Source: Galaxea fascicularis (Eukaryota > Cnidaria > Anthozoa > Scleractinia > Euphylliidae). From it: DNA of 64,000 bases. The stretch is from the NCBI GenBank assembly GCA_948470475.1, contig OX419338.1:6341205-6405204 (forward strand), in the 5' to 3' direction. How positions within the stretch are numbered: position 1 is the stretch's first letter; each line of letters begins with the position of its first letter. The position numbers were made by a program, and so were the translations under genes. The notes under the pieces were generated by a model. It was given only the letters and a program-made list of their open reading frames with translations. It was not told the origin of the DNA and did not search any database. Positions 9,156-24,100 of this stretch are shown one piece after another.

Positions 9156-12100
9156 ATGTCGGAGGATATTTATATCGATGTGAATTATCTCACTGAGTCA
9201 GAGAGGGATATCATTCTTCAAGTACTTGCCAAAGATGAAGAGTTACGAAAGCAAGAAAAACGACGAATAAGGTGAAGTCTGTGGTTAATGTTTGCATTGG
9301 TTAGCCTTTTCCACACTGTGTTTTGGTACACAAAGTCAGTTGCTTGTTTTGATCTCGTAGCTTAGTAAGTTTCTTCTATGTTGTGGGTTATGAACCTTCT
9401 TTCTTGCAGCAAATTGAAGAATGAACTAGATGAGATAAAGAAGAGAGGTGCAAGCGAAGATGAAATAAATTCGTCCCGGTTATGTGCAAGATGTCGAGTG
9501 CCTCTGGGGATTGTTGTCAACAGTGGAGCTCTGTGCCCCAAATGTGAAGCTCGCGTGTGCAAGGAATGCCGCAAAGTGAACAACTCTTCTTGGCTATGTG
9601 TTTTGTGCGCAAAAATCAGGTGAAATGTGCTTTAATAATTAATGTTATCAGTAGTACATCGATCAATAAGCAATTCTGTTTTGAAATGGAAGTTAAAGCT
9701 TGTATTCGTAAAAGCCTTGTTGTCGGTTAACTGGACGACGCTCAATTTGTTTGGATTTCTGGCCGCATCATCGTGGAAAAATTCAAGCTTACGTCGCTTG
9801 GTTTGGTCGAGGATTTTTAACAGTCATATCGATCTCTCTAGACAGTCTTAATTTCCACCAGACCATTATTATCTTTCCCTGCGGGTAATTTTTGTGTTCA
9901 TACATCTGTACTTCCCATTTGAAAAGGCCTTTGTTCTCAGGCGTCACATATGTTTTATAAATACACATTCCCCGTCGATTCCCATTAATCTCGACGATTC
10001 ACTGCTAGTTTTGATGAAAGACAAATTTTGAATTTTAAGATCAAGGCATTTTTAAAAGTTCTACTTGCAACGATGGTAATATTAATTATTAACACATCAA
10101 AATATTGCATTGTATCTCAGTCTTCAGTGATTCCAATAGTTTAATAATTTACATACTTGGCATTCTTTTAAGGTGACGTCTCCCATGCAAATTTCTGGTC
10201 CAACACAGTGGTTTAAAATCTCTTATTTCTCTGAGAATCTTCCGTTATCACAAATTTCTAATAAATCAATAGGATCATTCTTTCTCTTGTAAATCTTTTG
10301 AGTTTTGGGACCCAGTTCAAAGACCAGCTTCTGTGGGGAACTGGGTAGATTTATTTGCCATTCGTTACAGTTTTATAGTTCATCAACACAAAAATAATAT
10401 CATTAATTAAGTGAGAAATGAGTTTTAATTTACAAATTAATATTTTCGGTGTCTCAACTAATAAACAAAAAATAGGTAAATAGTTTTTACAAACTATTAA
10501 ATATTGATTTCAATCTTCAAAGAAAATACACCTGTATTGTGAAACTGAGTTTCATAAATGTCAAAACCATCTGAAGTATGATGAATCTTAGACGCAACGG
10601 GATACCTTGTGCTCAGAACAGTTAGAAATCTAATCTCAGAGTGTGCAGCAATGAAGTGAATTCAGTTGCTTGTATAAAAAGAATAATTTTATAATTTTAA
10701 ATTATGTAACAAGTGACCCATTTCTATCTTTACAGCTGTAGCTACCTTTGAATTTGGCAGAATATGCCATTCCCCCTCAGGAAACACACATTTTAATTGG
10801 GAAGCAACCCTACCACAAGTCCTCTTCTTTGTTAGGTGTCATATTAGTCTATAGTCATATTAGTCATATTAGTCTATATTAGTCTACGACTGCATGCACA
10901 ATCAATTTTATTCAGTATAGTGTTAGTACTAAATATCGTAAATGTCCTATGTCACATGAATTGTCCAGGGACGTGAGAGCTGAATCCGGTGCTTGGTTTT
11001 TTGAACAAGAAAGAAGGAAAGGCGATAGACCACAGCTTTATGGATCTGCACTGGTGCGTGCTTCCTTCAGGCGTGCAAAGCCGTCATCCCAGCACAAAAA
11101 AGGTACATGTCTTTTGCATCGAGTTCTGTTATGTAAATCAATACAAAACATTATAGTGGAGGTAGGATGGCCGAGTGGTTTAGGGCGCTGGATTTCAATG
11201 CGGTGGCCCGGGTTCAAATCCCGCTCTAGCCACTAGCTGGTGTTGTTCTGGGTTTGTGCCTGGTTCAACTCCTCGGTCATCCTTGTAAATAGCCAACTGG
11301 TCTGCCTCATGCCAGTTGGGATTCTTAACTCTGTTGTGTTCATTTGTATGATTTGTTTCATTGTCCCTGAAAAGCCCATCTAGGGGAGTGGTCAATTAAG
11401 TATTTATTTATTATTATAAATTACAACTAAATAAATACAATGATTGTATTAATAGAAGCTCAGGTTTAAGGCCTGATCAAGTTAACAGAACTCTTTAGAT
11501 AAATAACATACTCATCCCTCTGTTACTGATTCACAGGAGACCAGACCCTTGTTGATTATAATTACATTGTATATATTTTTAATGGTTATTTTTTTTCACT
11601 AGAAGTCGGATATTTTGAGCCAGGATCACCACCTGTGATCATGAGGACAAGCCAAAGGGATGACAGTAGCCTTTATAGACCAGTTCCAGTACACATGTCA
11701 CGTCTCACTGAGAAGGAGGAAGTGGAAGAGAAAGAGAGCACAGAGGAGATAAATCAGAACTACAAGCAGTATGTGAAGGCCAATCGTGTTCCACGGAAAG
11801 TAGAGGAAGTACAAAGTGATGCGTGTGAGAAAGCTTCGTCTTCATCCCATAGCACAACACCAAGAGGTGAGAGTCTTACAGTTTGTATACAGATGCAAGT
11901 GTAATATGTCAATAAAATTTTTGGTATTATCAACAGAGTTGATAGTATAAATTGACCGCTGTACAGGGATTCTAAAAGCTAACGTTTTGTGCGTCAGCCC
12001 TTCATCAGAGTGATTCGCTTGAAACGTCAGCTTTTAGAATCCCTGTATGGTGGTCAATTTACATTATCAACTCCGTTGATAAAACCAAATTTTTGTGTAC

Positions 12101-15100
12101 TACTTCCCCACCGACGCAGCACCACAGTTTCTGTAGAAACCTCCCCCTTTATTTATATGTCAGTAGTTTTGATGATGATGCCAAACTGCAACAATAAATT
12201 TGTATTCAGGCAGCACAAAGTTAAATTGAATTGTGTAGTCATGTGGTTTATTAAACGAGCTAAACAAGCATTAAAAAAATAGAATTAATTTTTACAGATC
12301 TTACATTTATTATTTCATAAGTCTTCAAAGCACTATATCCTGCTAGACTCTGTATTTTTTGCATGAAATTGTGTCACAGCAGACCAACTTAGGACTCTTT
12401 GAAAGAAAAGTCTTAAGTGAACAGGCAAGGGCAGGCGCTTGGCCATCATCTTACACTCAACATTTTTTTGAGCCTGCAAGTTTTAATTGGGACTTCAGAG
12501 AAAGGATCACTTAATGGAGGTTGAAAACAACAGAAACTTTGAAACTGTAGCCATGGTCACCAGAGCTGGTCACTTTTTGAGCTTCCAATGACTGGGAACA
12601 TTTTTGCACTTTGAAGAAGTGGTACTTATGTTCGCAAAGGGAGGATTTACCATGAGCCTTACATGTATATGGTGTTGACAACAAGCTTGCCAGTCTGTTA
12701 CTAGACAAGTAAAGTTCTTAGTCCTTACTATGATACTGTCGATGCACTTATGCTGTTGTTGTGCAAGAACTGAAGGATTGTTTACAAGTACCACCAGAAG
12801 TTCTAAGAGACGATCAAAACAGTTCAAGGGATGTTGGAGCTCAAGTGTTTCTTTTACTGACTTCGTGGAGGATGATAATGAACCTCTACAATATTGAACT
12901 CGTCAATTTAACTGTAATCTCCTGAACAAAGCTTGTTCTGTCTACTGCACTGCACTGGGCTGATGTGACCACACTACACATTTAGATCAACTCTTAATTC
13001 TGATCAATGGCTTACATTGTCTGTTTGGCTGAGCATTAATTTTATTGAGCAATGACTGACCGAGTGTTTTCCTTCTCAAATAGAGTTGAGGTAGAAGAAA
13101 GGAGAATAGAAATCACAAAAAATACAGTATTGACTTTTCTCTCATTTTATTTTTTGGCTTAAATCAAAATTGCAGGCAAACTTATCACAAATGTACAGAC
13201 AGTGAAAATTGCTGGTCGCCTGCAAAACAGGAGAAACCTGGACTGATACAGTCTGTAGCTTTAACCTGTTTAAGAAATCATACCTTCATCACGTACCATT
13301 CCAACGTACCTAAAAACACCTTATTGTTCGATTATTCAATATGTGTCTCACTGATTAAATTAAGTTTGATTTGATAATGCTACTTCAATTTACATTTCAG
13401 CTATTCAGCTCATGACTTTGAATTTGGCAAAGAAAGCAATGTTTTAAATTGAAATTGTGAATATCAAATTACTTTTTGATAATTCATTTTGATGTATATT
13501 ATGATCTTTGTACATTAAAAATAGTTTTAATATTTAGCAGTTAATGTGGGAAAAGAAATGTCAAAACATAACTTTTAAGTACAGCTGTATGTACACCCAC
13601 TTTGATAGCTTTCTAGTTTTACTTTATATGAAATAATAATTATGAAATGGTAGTGAATATGAATTAAATTTTAAGTATCAAGCCTTTTGTTATTGTAAGG
13701 CCCCTTAGCTTGTTCACCCAAACCGCTTTGATTGTGCACTTGTAGTTTTACAGTTTTTATTTTTGAATGTATAAAATGCTGATTCAGAGATGTCAAGATG
13801 TGAATATAAAGAGGAAGTTTAATTTCTTAAAACATGAAAAATGATTTTTTCATATCCTTTCAAGTTGGAAGTGGATTCTCAAATTATGCTCAACTTGGTA
13901 CTAGTTAATTTTAATTAATTAATTTAATTGTAGCTGAGATTTTATAGGTGTGAAAATGTGCATAGCATGCATAAATGCATTTTGGGTGAACATGGGTCAC
14001 TGAAAGTCATGCATAAATTTACATGTAAGTGCATAAGCATGTCATAGCTTTTTTAACATGTGTGGTGTTACACAGGCTCACCAGTGCAGGATCTGGAAAA
14101 TGGTGTTGTGGAAGAACCTGAAGAGACAGTTTTTGAGCACTTGGTTGACAAAGATGACAGTGGGGATGAAATAGAAGATGAAATAGATGATCAAGTTAAT
14201 GAACATCAGATGTCACAGGGGAACCATCACATTCATGAACATGATGCTGTCGATGGTCATACTGAAGAAGAGGCTCAGAATTATGAAGAAAAAGTGAACA
14301 ACTGGGAAGTTGACCAACAGGAAAGCACACATGATGAAGGACGAGCAAATAGTGAAACCAGTGTTGAGATAAAATCCAGTTGGCATGAGGTTGCCCATGA
14401 ATGGGCTGAATCTGGCAGTGATTATGACCAAAGTCCAGCACAGGACATCCATGCTCGGAAGCAGTTCCTTAATGCGAGGCCAGCCTCACCAGATTCACAG
14501 ACCACAGGGGAATTTTTCACTCCTCTTGCCTCTCCTCTTCACTCGGGAACTGGCACCCCTGCACTCTCAGAGCACGGACAGAGTGAAGAAGGAACGGCTT
14601 CAGGTTCTGAAATATTTGTGGATGCGGGTGATGCCACACCCATTGAAGGCGACAGAACTCCAGTTGCTGAGATGTCAGAGGAGGATGGTAAGAAAGTCAT
14701 CCTTGATGAGTACTGACCCAGTACTTCCTGTTAGCCCTTTAATCCACTGTATCAACATGTGTTTTCTCCTTACAAATCTCACATAGTTTACATGTTTAAT
14801 GTAGGGAGAATTACTTTTACATTAATTAACGTGATTAACTCAAGTAATCCCTGGTGATTATTTCCTGAATTCTCATGCTCTGTATTATTGACAAATTAGT
14901 AATAATGGTAAGGAGTTACATGGTGGTCACTGTTATGACATAAAGGGTTAAAATCTAAATCTGCTTGGCTTGTGATAATTGTTTTATAGCAAAAATTGTA
15001 TTTAGTTACAAGGGTGTTTGAGGCATTATTTTTCTTTCCATGGAAAGTGCTGGTTATTGTGATTTTTGTATAATTGTGTAAGGTGATTACAGGTTTTCTT

Positions 15101-18100
15101 TCCTCCTCGCTGTTTTCAACATGTCCTGTTTACAAAAAGCTCTTACCTTCAGGCACTGGAGTACTGCTATGTAAGATCGGGCAGACAAAGGGTTACCGGT
15201 ATATGACCAGAGATGACTGGTAGATGACCAGAGATCAGTGAATATTCACTGATCTATGGTCATTATGTACCCATATTTATAAAAGCTTACCTGTCATCAG
15301 TGCAACTTGCTAATGTACAGTGTGTACCGGTTTACTCTTGAAATAGAAAGTAAAGCATTGTGTGGAACTTTTCGCCTTCCTCTTCATAAAATAGTTCTTG
15401 TGGATGAATTGACCAGTTGCAGTGGAAACCATTAGGAAGTTCTCAGAGTCTATTGAAAACTTTGTCAAGTGGGAACAGTCGAATGTCTACTGTTAGTAAA
15501 TTTAGGAGCCAAGTGTAGCTGAACATTTTTGTCATTACCTCATAATAGATGAAGCGAATATTGGAGATGTGACAATCTTCAACCCAGAAATAACTTGCAG
15601 CACAGAGCCTGATGACGCTGCTGGGCTAGAGGGAGGGCACAGGACACCCACTAGAGATGAGGATGCTGATTCCATCGATCAGGCATTTGCAAATTATGAG
15701 CGGGAACACCCAACCGTGGGCACTAAGACCATTCAGGAACAGCTTAGTATCATCAGCATGGTTAGTTACAATCGTATTTTGGTTTTATTCGTATGTCACT
15801 GCAAGCGATTTTGGTCACTTTGAATGCTGGTGCCGTGAGGTCTGTCCATTATGGAAACAACTGCGAAAATTGAGGCATGTTTGCCTTGCTTTATCTGCGC
15901 GAGTTTTACTGATGTGGTGTATGCCAGTAAAAGTTTGTTGATGGCAAGAATGTTTTAGTACCACGCCCGGCGGCAAGACGTTAATTTGTTGATGGCGAGG
16001 TGGTCAAATTCCCTGCAGGAAAGTTTGTTGAAGTTTGTTGATGGCAAGTTAAGCTCCCAGCAGGCAAATTAATAAAGGGGTTAGTTTCTAAAGAAACTGT
16101 GGTGCTGCGTCAGTGGGGAAGTGGTACATGAAAATTTGCCCTGCAGGCAAGTTTGTTGATGGCATTAGCTTGTTAAGTTTCCCCGTGAGTAAGTTTGTTG
16201 ATGGCCGAAGGTGGTTGAATTCCCTTTGGGTGCGTTTGTTGATGACAAGTCGGTTAAATGCCCTGTTAGCAAAGCCGGTTCAGTGTCTTGTGAACAAAGC
16301 TGGCTATGTAACCTGTGGGCACGTTTGTTGATGGCAAGCTGGTTGTAAGTGTCTCGTGGGCAAGTTTATTAATGGCATTGTAGGGCGATTTTCTAATCTA
16401 CTTTTGGTCGTGAAATGAAGCGAAGTTTTCGAGCCAACAGTTGATAGCTTTGCTTCAAAAGCGGTCATGGAGAAAGAAGAGAATATACACGGTGTAATTA
16501 TCGAGTATGTTTTCGGTAATAGTCTTGTTTGTTTAGTTATTTTGCAGAGGAGTTTAAGTAGCACGTAGCTGTCGGTAGCCTGTCGGTAATCTGTTGACCG
16601 ACTGTTGGTTAATTGTCGGCCGACAGTTGACCGACAGTCGACCAACAGTCGGTAGTGGGGAGCTGTTCTTCACAATTACCGAGCTTTCTCTAAGGCGAAT
16701 ACAGTATGAATACCGTGTTATTGTTTTAGGTGTTCGAAATACTAGAGATCTGTTTTGCTAAAAGTTTAAGGAGAAAGCTCAAGAAGTCTAGAAGACGGGT
16801 TATGTACAAGAACAGCCAGCTGTGCAGCTCTGTCAGCAGCCATTTATCTGGTATTTACTAACAACAATGTAAATTGGTTTGCCAAAGAAATGGAAATGTC
16901 TATGATTTCGACTGCACTGTAATAGTAGGTCATTGTAAGCCATGGCTCCGCTGCTTAGTATCCCGTACGCATTACCTTCTGTGTCCTTGTTGTGGTAAGC
17001 TTTACCATGCTCGCCTTGCGTTATTCGTTTTGTATTTCAGGGTAGCCGTGAGAGTATTGTCAGCTATTATAGTGACACAGGAGAGGGTCGATTTGGCAAT
17101 ATTACCGTCACAGGTGAAATACTCTTTGGACTGAGGTTCGACAGACACAAAGACCAGTTAGAAGTACAAATTCACAGAGCTAAAGATATTGCACCTGCAG
17201 ACGAAAAGAGGAAAAGATCCGATCCGTAAGTTAACCACCACGCCAGTATTACTACTGTTCTGCTTTCGGCAACATGACATTGTTGTGCGCGACAGGTTGC
17301 TCGCTGGTGCGGGTGGTAAAATGGGCAACATCGCTCTTTAACTCGTACAGGAACAATGATCGCGGAACGTTGGACGATTTTGTTGCCCATGTTAGCGCAC
17401 CTTTAGTCCTTTGCCCTTCGACTTCAAGAGCACAACTGAAACCGAAATTTGTTAACTTTTCATGTTAACTTTGATTCTAAGCTGGTGTCATAAGGCTAGA
17501 ACAAAACTTCTCGCGCCAGTTTTTGCGCGGTCAAAGAACGAAAACACGTAGAAAACCCAACGGAAACGCTTGGTACGCGGGCTAGCTACCTTCGGCTCTT
17601 AGAAATGAACACGTATCGCCCTAAAGTCGTCCGATAGCTTATAAATCTTCTGATCTCACCACAGGTATGTCAAGGTGTACCTTCTACCCGACAAAACCAG
17701 GGGAGGCAAACGCAAGACAAAAGTGAAGAGGAATACATTGGAGCCAGACTTTGATGAAATCTTGCGTGTAAGTTGTGTCCCTCACACAGATGTCATTTTG
17801 GGTCAAGAAGTACTGTGCCTCGTAAAGTGGTTGCCCTCGCCCCAGTTGTTCCACTTATTCCAGGAGATAAATTGTATTGGCCCCTTGAATGCACGCTGAC
17901 TCATGCATTGGATAACGTCATTTCTTCTTTTAGCAACCAGGGCCACATTCATATTTCCCGTCATGCTTAAATTTTTAGCAGTCCCAGGTGCTTAGTTAGT
18001 ACTTGAGAGCAGCGATACCGAACCGCGTAAACGAAACTTTGCGAGCCGGAAAAACCACTACAGTATCCTTGCCTTCTTGAGAGCGCTTAAGTACGGACGA

Positions 18101-21100
18101 CGGCCAACGAAACCGTCATTTCAACTACCAGGCCCGTTTAACTGAAGCTTATTTGCGAAGTTCCTTTACTCTCTAGAGAGTATTCTCCCAGGAAGCCGAC
18201 GGTGAGCTTATGTTACCCCCCTCTTTCCATCAGTGCTCCGTTTTAAGATTATTTAAAGCTACTTAAGCTACACTGAAAGGAAAGAAGTCGAAACAAGGAT
18301 GTGAGATCCGGGAATCGAACTCGGGACCTTATGCACGAAGGCCGCGCACTAACTATCCTTATTGCAACTCTTTTGACGTGCAATTAACGCGTGGGCGAAC
18401 TTTAAAAGACCGAATTTGTACCACCAACGTTGAAGATGCCAAACAGAAAGAAACGGCCATGGTTCGCTTATGCTCTTTACAAACCTTGAAGTTAGTCGTT
18501 TCTCGTTGATATTTTTCAGAGGACAGTAAACCAAAATATTCAACGTTATATTTCAAGGTGATTTACCTTTGAAAACTCTTGAACCTACGTAGTGTCCGTG
18601 ACAAACATCTCCTGCGCGCATCATAAATCTCAGGTTACCATGCAAATTTGCGCTTTGTTTGACTACACTAAAAATAAACAGCACGCTAAGCTTCCATGTT
18701 TTTGATAAATTCTTGCAACATTATCCTTGACTATCGTTTTTGATGCGAGTATTACTCGATTATTTTAATTTTACGCTGAAAATGTTTCCAGGAAAGGAGT
18801 TTGAAATGCCTGAAGAAGCTAAGCCGCTCCGCAACGACCACAATTGAGAACGATTGCGGTGTGCTGCCGTATCAGTGTTCTTAAACTTTTGTCCTTCCCT
18901 TGCTTTTCTGAAACTTTTTTCGATCCGAAATGCCGTCGTTCGGAGTTCCGTTCGGCTTTTTTGGCCCTTGAAATAAAAATTGTAGGCGAGATCAGGTAAT
19001 TGTTATACTGAGTGAAAATTCTTTAACACATCGGGTTGCGAACATCTTGTATTACTTGCGTCACAGCACATAGGAATAAAGGCTGGGTATTGAGCATACT
19101 GAAGCAGTAGCCACATGTAGTCCTTGACTACCTATTACTACGCGGCACAACATATAGATATATGTACCCTTACTTTCTCTTCGCCGCGATTCACCACCTT
19201 AATCGTCCCCGACTTTCTCTGTCCGACCTCGTAGCTTAGTCGGCAGAGCAACCGTAGATCTAATCCGGAGGTCGTGGGTTCGATTCCCACCGAGGTTATA
19301 AGAATTTTTTCTTTGCGTCGTGTGGTTCCCTGATAACCTTTACCAGGGTTAACGCCCGGTGGGTTTTTCATGGGTTTCTCTTAGCACTTTAATTTTCTCT
19401 AGAGAATTAATTCTCTGTTCCACCACTTGTACCTATTTTTATATTTTGGCAGTGGAATCAGTTCCAAAAGGCAAACAGAAAAATTGTCGAAAATTGTCGC
19501 TGAAATTGTCTATAGGCGCGTTTACACTACAGAAAAATTTGGGTGCGGACCCATCAAAAAAGTGGAACGGACCCATAACTTTTGTAAAAAAAAATACTGG
19601 CGTTTCCGCGGGGCCACAGGCGCCTATGGCCCTGCGGAAACTCCAGCATTTCTTTACAAGAATTATGGGTCCGTACTACTTTTTTGACGGGGTCCGGACC
19701 CGTTTTCTCTGTAGTGTAAATGGGGCTTATAGGCCCTGCGGAAACTCCAGTATTTCTTTACAAGAATCATGGGTCCGTACTACTTTTTTGACGGAGTCCG
19801 GACCCATTTTTTCTGTGGTGTAAATTCGCCTAAAATCGCTGCTTGTAAGAAATTTGTGAGATACAACACACGCCTCCTCTCTCTCCCTCCTTCAGAGTTT
19901 CGAGCACGGTATTGCCCTGCTAGCAACTTTGACAAGAGGGGAAAGAGGAGGGAAATTAAAGCGGAAGATCATGGAGATATCACTGAAGCCTAAGTATTTT
20001 TTTGCAACTGGTTGTGGTTTTGAGGGAAATATTTTTTTGCATTATTTAGGCTTTCTCTGCTTTATCGATAGTTTAAACTAGGATTTGATGAGATGCTGAT
20101 GCGCACGCTTTGGCTAACCATGTGGAACCACGACACGTTCGGACACAATGATTTCCTGGGAGAGGTGATGTTGCCACTGGACACGTACCAGGACTCGGGA
20201 TTCAGTTGGGATGATCCCTCACCTAACTGGTACCCTCTGCGGGAAAGGGTAAGTACCACTCCCTCTGCTCCATCCCTCATTTTTTACCTAGTAAGGGTAA
20301 GGTTGGGAATGTAGTAACAATAATGGTGGTTACGATGATGACGATGCGGTGACGGTGATGTTGATGATGATGATTTAAAATGCTAAATTCCCACTTTATC
20401 AATTATGGCAAGGTGAGTCTGGATGGAAACGTTAAAAAATGTTATTGACCTACTCTCCGTGTTTCGCTAGTTTGGAGTGTTGGGTTGCGTTTGGGTTGCG
20501 TTTGTGAAAAGTAGCTTAAAACTGTAGCTTCACAGAGAGTTAAAGGGCAGATAAATAATGGAACGAGTGTGCGCAGACGTGTGTATACGCCCTACTTGTA
20601 CCGTGACATCTCATTTTGTTTCCTCACGTTGCCGCAGCGCTCGGAGCCGTCTCTGATGACATACTGCGGGGACCTGACGGTTGGACTGATGTTTGAACCG
20701 GGCACGGAGAACCACAAGGACAAAAAGAAGAAGAAGAAGTTTGGGGGAAAACTGCATATCAAGCTGAAGGGTGCTCGAAACCTCTCTGCCAAGGACTCGA
20801 ACGGATTTTCAGACCCATTCGTCAAAAGGTAGTGTATTGAATTCTCTGAAAACGCTTGCAATGACAGGGTTCCTGTTTTTAGGACAGGGAGTCAACAAAG
20901 AACTCCCACGGATCAAATTCCATGCGTTCACACCTAGCCATTATAAATTTTCCATTATTTTGTTGGGCCATGTAGCTGACCTGAGACCCCCTCTTATCTA
21001 GAACACTGAATAACAGCCATTTGCTGCCGTCCCTAAGCGCTAGGGCGGTGTGCTCACTCCCTAGGGTATGTGTTCGGGAGACATGGGAAGTGGCTGTTTT

Positions 21101-24100
21101 AGTTACGGGTTTGTCGCAGAAGGGGGCCGATGGCTTGTCATAGATTAGAGCCGATTGCTTCTCTCTTCCCTGCAAATGTTAGATAGATAGTTCATTAAGC
21201 AATACATACCGCAAATCGAGGGCTGTATTGCGTATTTTTAAATTCTAACTAATGACTACATCTTTACAATATGTTGAGGTAATGTTCTAGATGGGTTGTT
21301 AACCATTTCAACATGCCGCGTTTTTGGGTGAAATCTCAGGTCATGTTCCCACCTTCACAAAACAGGGCTACCTTGAACTAGCTACGCGGCAGGGAACATA
21401 TAACCGACTAATCAGGTCGTTTCCCCTTAAACTGCCTAGCCAAATGAGAGAAACGTACACCACATACTATTTCTCATTACTTGATCCTCTGCCTATCCAA
21501 ACAATCCATTAATCAGTGGACTGACTACATTTTGTTATTCCTTGTCCTTGCTTGTACTGTTGCACCAAACAGACCAAGCCATTTTGGTAAGGATGGGCAG
21601 ATGCCGTTTTTTTTAATCAATGCGATACCGAGTACGATACCAACATTTTTCTTCGATATCGATAATGTGACATTTAGTTAACTGGTAAGTCACGTGATCT
21701 GCTTGACCAAATAGGCCGACCAAATACAATCTCGCACTACAAATGTTGGTGGTTGTTCAGTACTCTGTAGTTGCGTCAACAACACAGTCCAACAAGTCAG
21801 TTTTCAATTTATTAACGAGAACATTTTCCTGCTCAATAACACAACGGAGAACACACATCAGGTAACCAACGATAAGCGTGGGCAGGCCACGTGCAGTATC
21901 GAAAGTATCGATACTTCTCGCTAATATCGATACTTTCCGATATTGCTTCGCTATTGGCCCATCCTGTTTAGGCACGCAATAGAAGGGGAGTGGAGGGTAG
22001 GAGCAGGGAAGGTGAACAGGGCGCGTGCGAAACAAGATAACCTTCCCCCCCTGATCTCTCGCTCCATGCTCTCCCTACTTACCTCGCCTGTGTCTGTTTT
22101 CCCCTCACCCTCACCCTCGAGTTTTGTTTTGCTGTATCAGTTTCCTTCCAATTAGCAAAGGTGTGGATCACTACATTTGTAACTTTTGCAGTTGTTTGTG
22201 CGACTTGACATAACCAATTCATTCGTCCTTACAAACGTCTACCGAACAGAGAAAATGAACAAACAGCTTGACTGACACCGATTTGCATGTCGCAGATTCT
22301 GAGTCAACCGCTGGATGAACCAGCGATACGTATGGAAATCGCGTTTCCATTATTCACCACTTGTGTGATTCTCTGGTATACAACCAAGCGTGGAATAAAT
22401 ATATCGTACAACTAATATTTGAATTAAAACTACATTAGTGTTTAGAACGAGGCGAGAAACAAAGTCGCAGATCGATTGCAAGAAAATTGTCAGCAAATTT
22501 ATTTTGTTTTATTGGAATACACCTGAGTCTGGCGGACTAAAAATATTTTTGTGTTTATTTTATAACCTACCAAGGATGTATTTTTTTAGGGCTTCTTTGT
22601 TTTTATTCCCAAACGAAAGGAAAGTCAACATAACATAATTTCGATATTGCCGCATCTTCTGGTATCAGTGGAGATGCACCCTCAAGCTTTTTATACGATT
22701 GTTAGAGAGAATTTGTGACACACGGTCGTCGAGGCACTGTATAGACCTTTAAGACGCCATCTTGGAGGGGGGGGGGGGGGGGGCAAACACGGCTAAGTTT
22801 ACAGAGACGGATTTCCAACATTTGCCACTATTTTTAATATTTTCATCGATAATACCATTCATCCTACAGAAAGTTAAGTCATTAAAGAAGGTACGACGTC
22901 CGTAAATTGTCATAATTTGATTAGAAGAGTTAATACGAAATCTTAAAAATTGGTGTACGGTCGTTGTAGTCTGAATGTGTTCTTTATACTGCATGAGTTT
23001 TTTTTTCAGTTCGCTGAGGAAATCCGCCCGTACCGGGCGGCGTTACAGCGGTTCAAAGTCGGCCAAAATCCCATATATTCACTGTAATTGTAGCCGCCGA
23101 TTTGCCCTTCAGCTAAGTGGCATCAGAAACCGGGTAATAGTGTACTCAACGTACGACCACGGTAATCACCGTTATAATATTTCATTGACTTCAACTTACA
23201 GATCAACCTCGTTCCCGGGGTTTTCAGTTCAGGTTTAATGCGGGTAACATTTTGCTCTCACAGTCAAGAGTGTTTCTTTGATGAGCGTTTTTCCTTTCAC
23301 CTTCAATACGCAGCACGTTGCATGCTCTAGTCGCTGAGATAGAGGGTACCAGTGATAACGGGCGCCCGAGCAAAAAATGTTGCAGGCAAAATCCAAACAA
23401 ACAACAATGAAAAAATACTGAGGAATGGCGTTTAAAAATTCTTCGCTGTTCTCGCGCCGCGGGTTTCCGATGCTCCCACTATCTGAACACTGAATCAGGC
23501 TACCCAGCACGCATTCAGCGTTGCTGATCCTGGCAGTGCTAAGCACGTGTCACTGAAGTACCTAGTACACGGCGTAGCCCGCCGCGCGTTTCTTAGTTAC
23601 CCAGTGGGGTGTAGGGGAGCATCTCGGTGACTGTTGCGTGAAAGGTCGGGTGCAATTAACGGATTTTTTTCTCTCAACGTTCGTCACGGGATGAATATTG
23701 CATCTTTTCTTGTTTCCAAGTATATTCTTTAATGGGCAATTTAGAACGACTTTTGCATTTTTTGGGGGATTGAATTACATTGTACTCCAATTAACAGTTT
23801 AGGGGGGCTCTAGCATCTGTCTGCCGGCATGTTTTATTTTCTGTAAAGTTGCCCGTCGCTACAGAATAATTTTTTTAGAGATTTTGATTCCGTTTTTGAG
23901 TTACTTGGACTTCTTTTGTTTCTTTAGTGCATATTCTGGACCACATTCTCAGTCAAGCGTACCGTTGACGGTCAACAGGTTTTGTTCTCAGTCCGGTCGG
24001 TCGGGTCTTGCAAAGTAACATTTCAGTTCGTCCATTTGCATTAATTTTTTCATTTATTGCTCGTATGTCAAAAGTGTCACCAATATCGGTAAAAAAAACA

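Noticed and set aside
11161..11232. Possible functional tRNA-Leu or tRNA-Ser gene
   Set aside because: Boxes A and B are good but the anticodon arm does not fold, and a SINE body and tail follow directly.
14385..14786. Second-frame open frame overlapping the large acidic exon of the first Slp gene
   Set aside because: It is a shadow of exon 14076-14687, whose phase joins both neighbouring exons; the alternative frame has no splice support.
19229..19300. Possible functional tRNA-Arg(TCT)
   Set aside because: The base before the anticodon is A instead of T, the anticodon stem has mismatches, and a SINE-like tail follows.
19359..19993. Overlapping plus-strand open frames around 19.4-20.0 kb
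   Set aside because: They lie across a MITE with an internal tandem duplication; the similar peptides in two frames come from the duplicated DNA.
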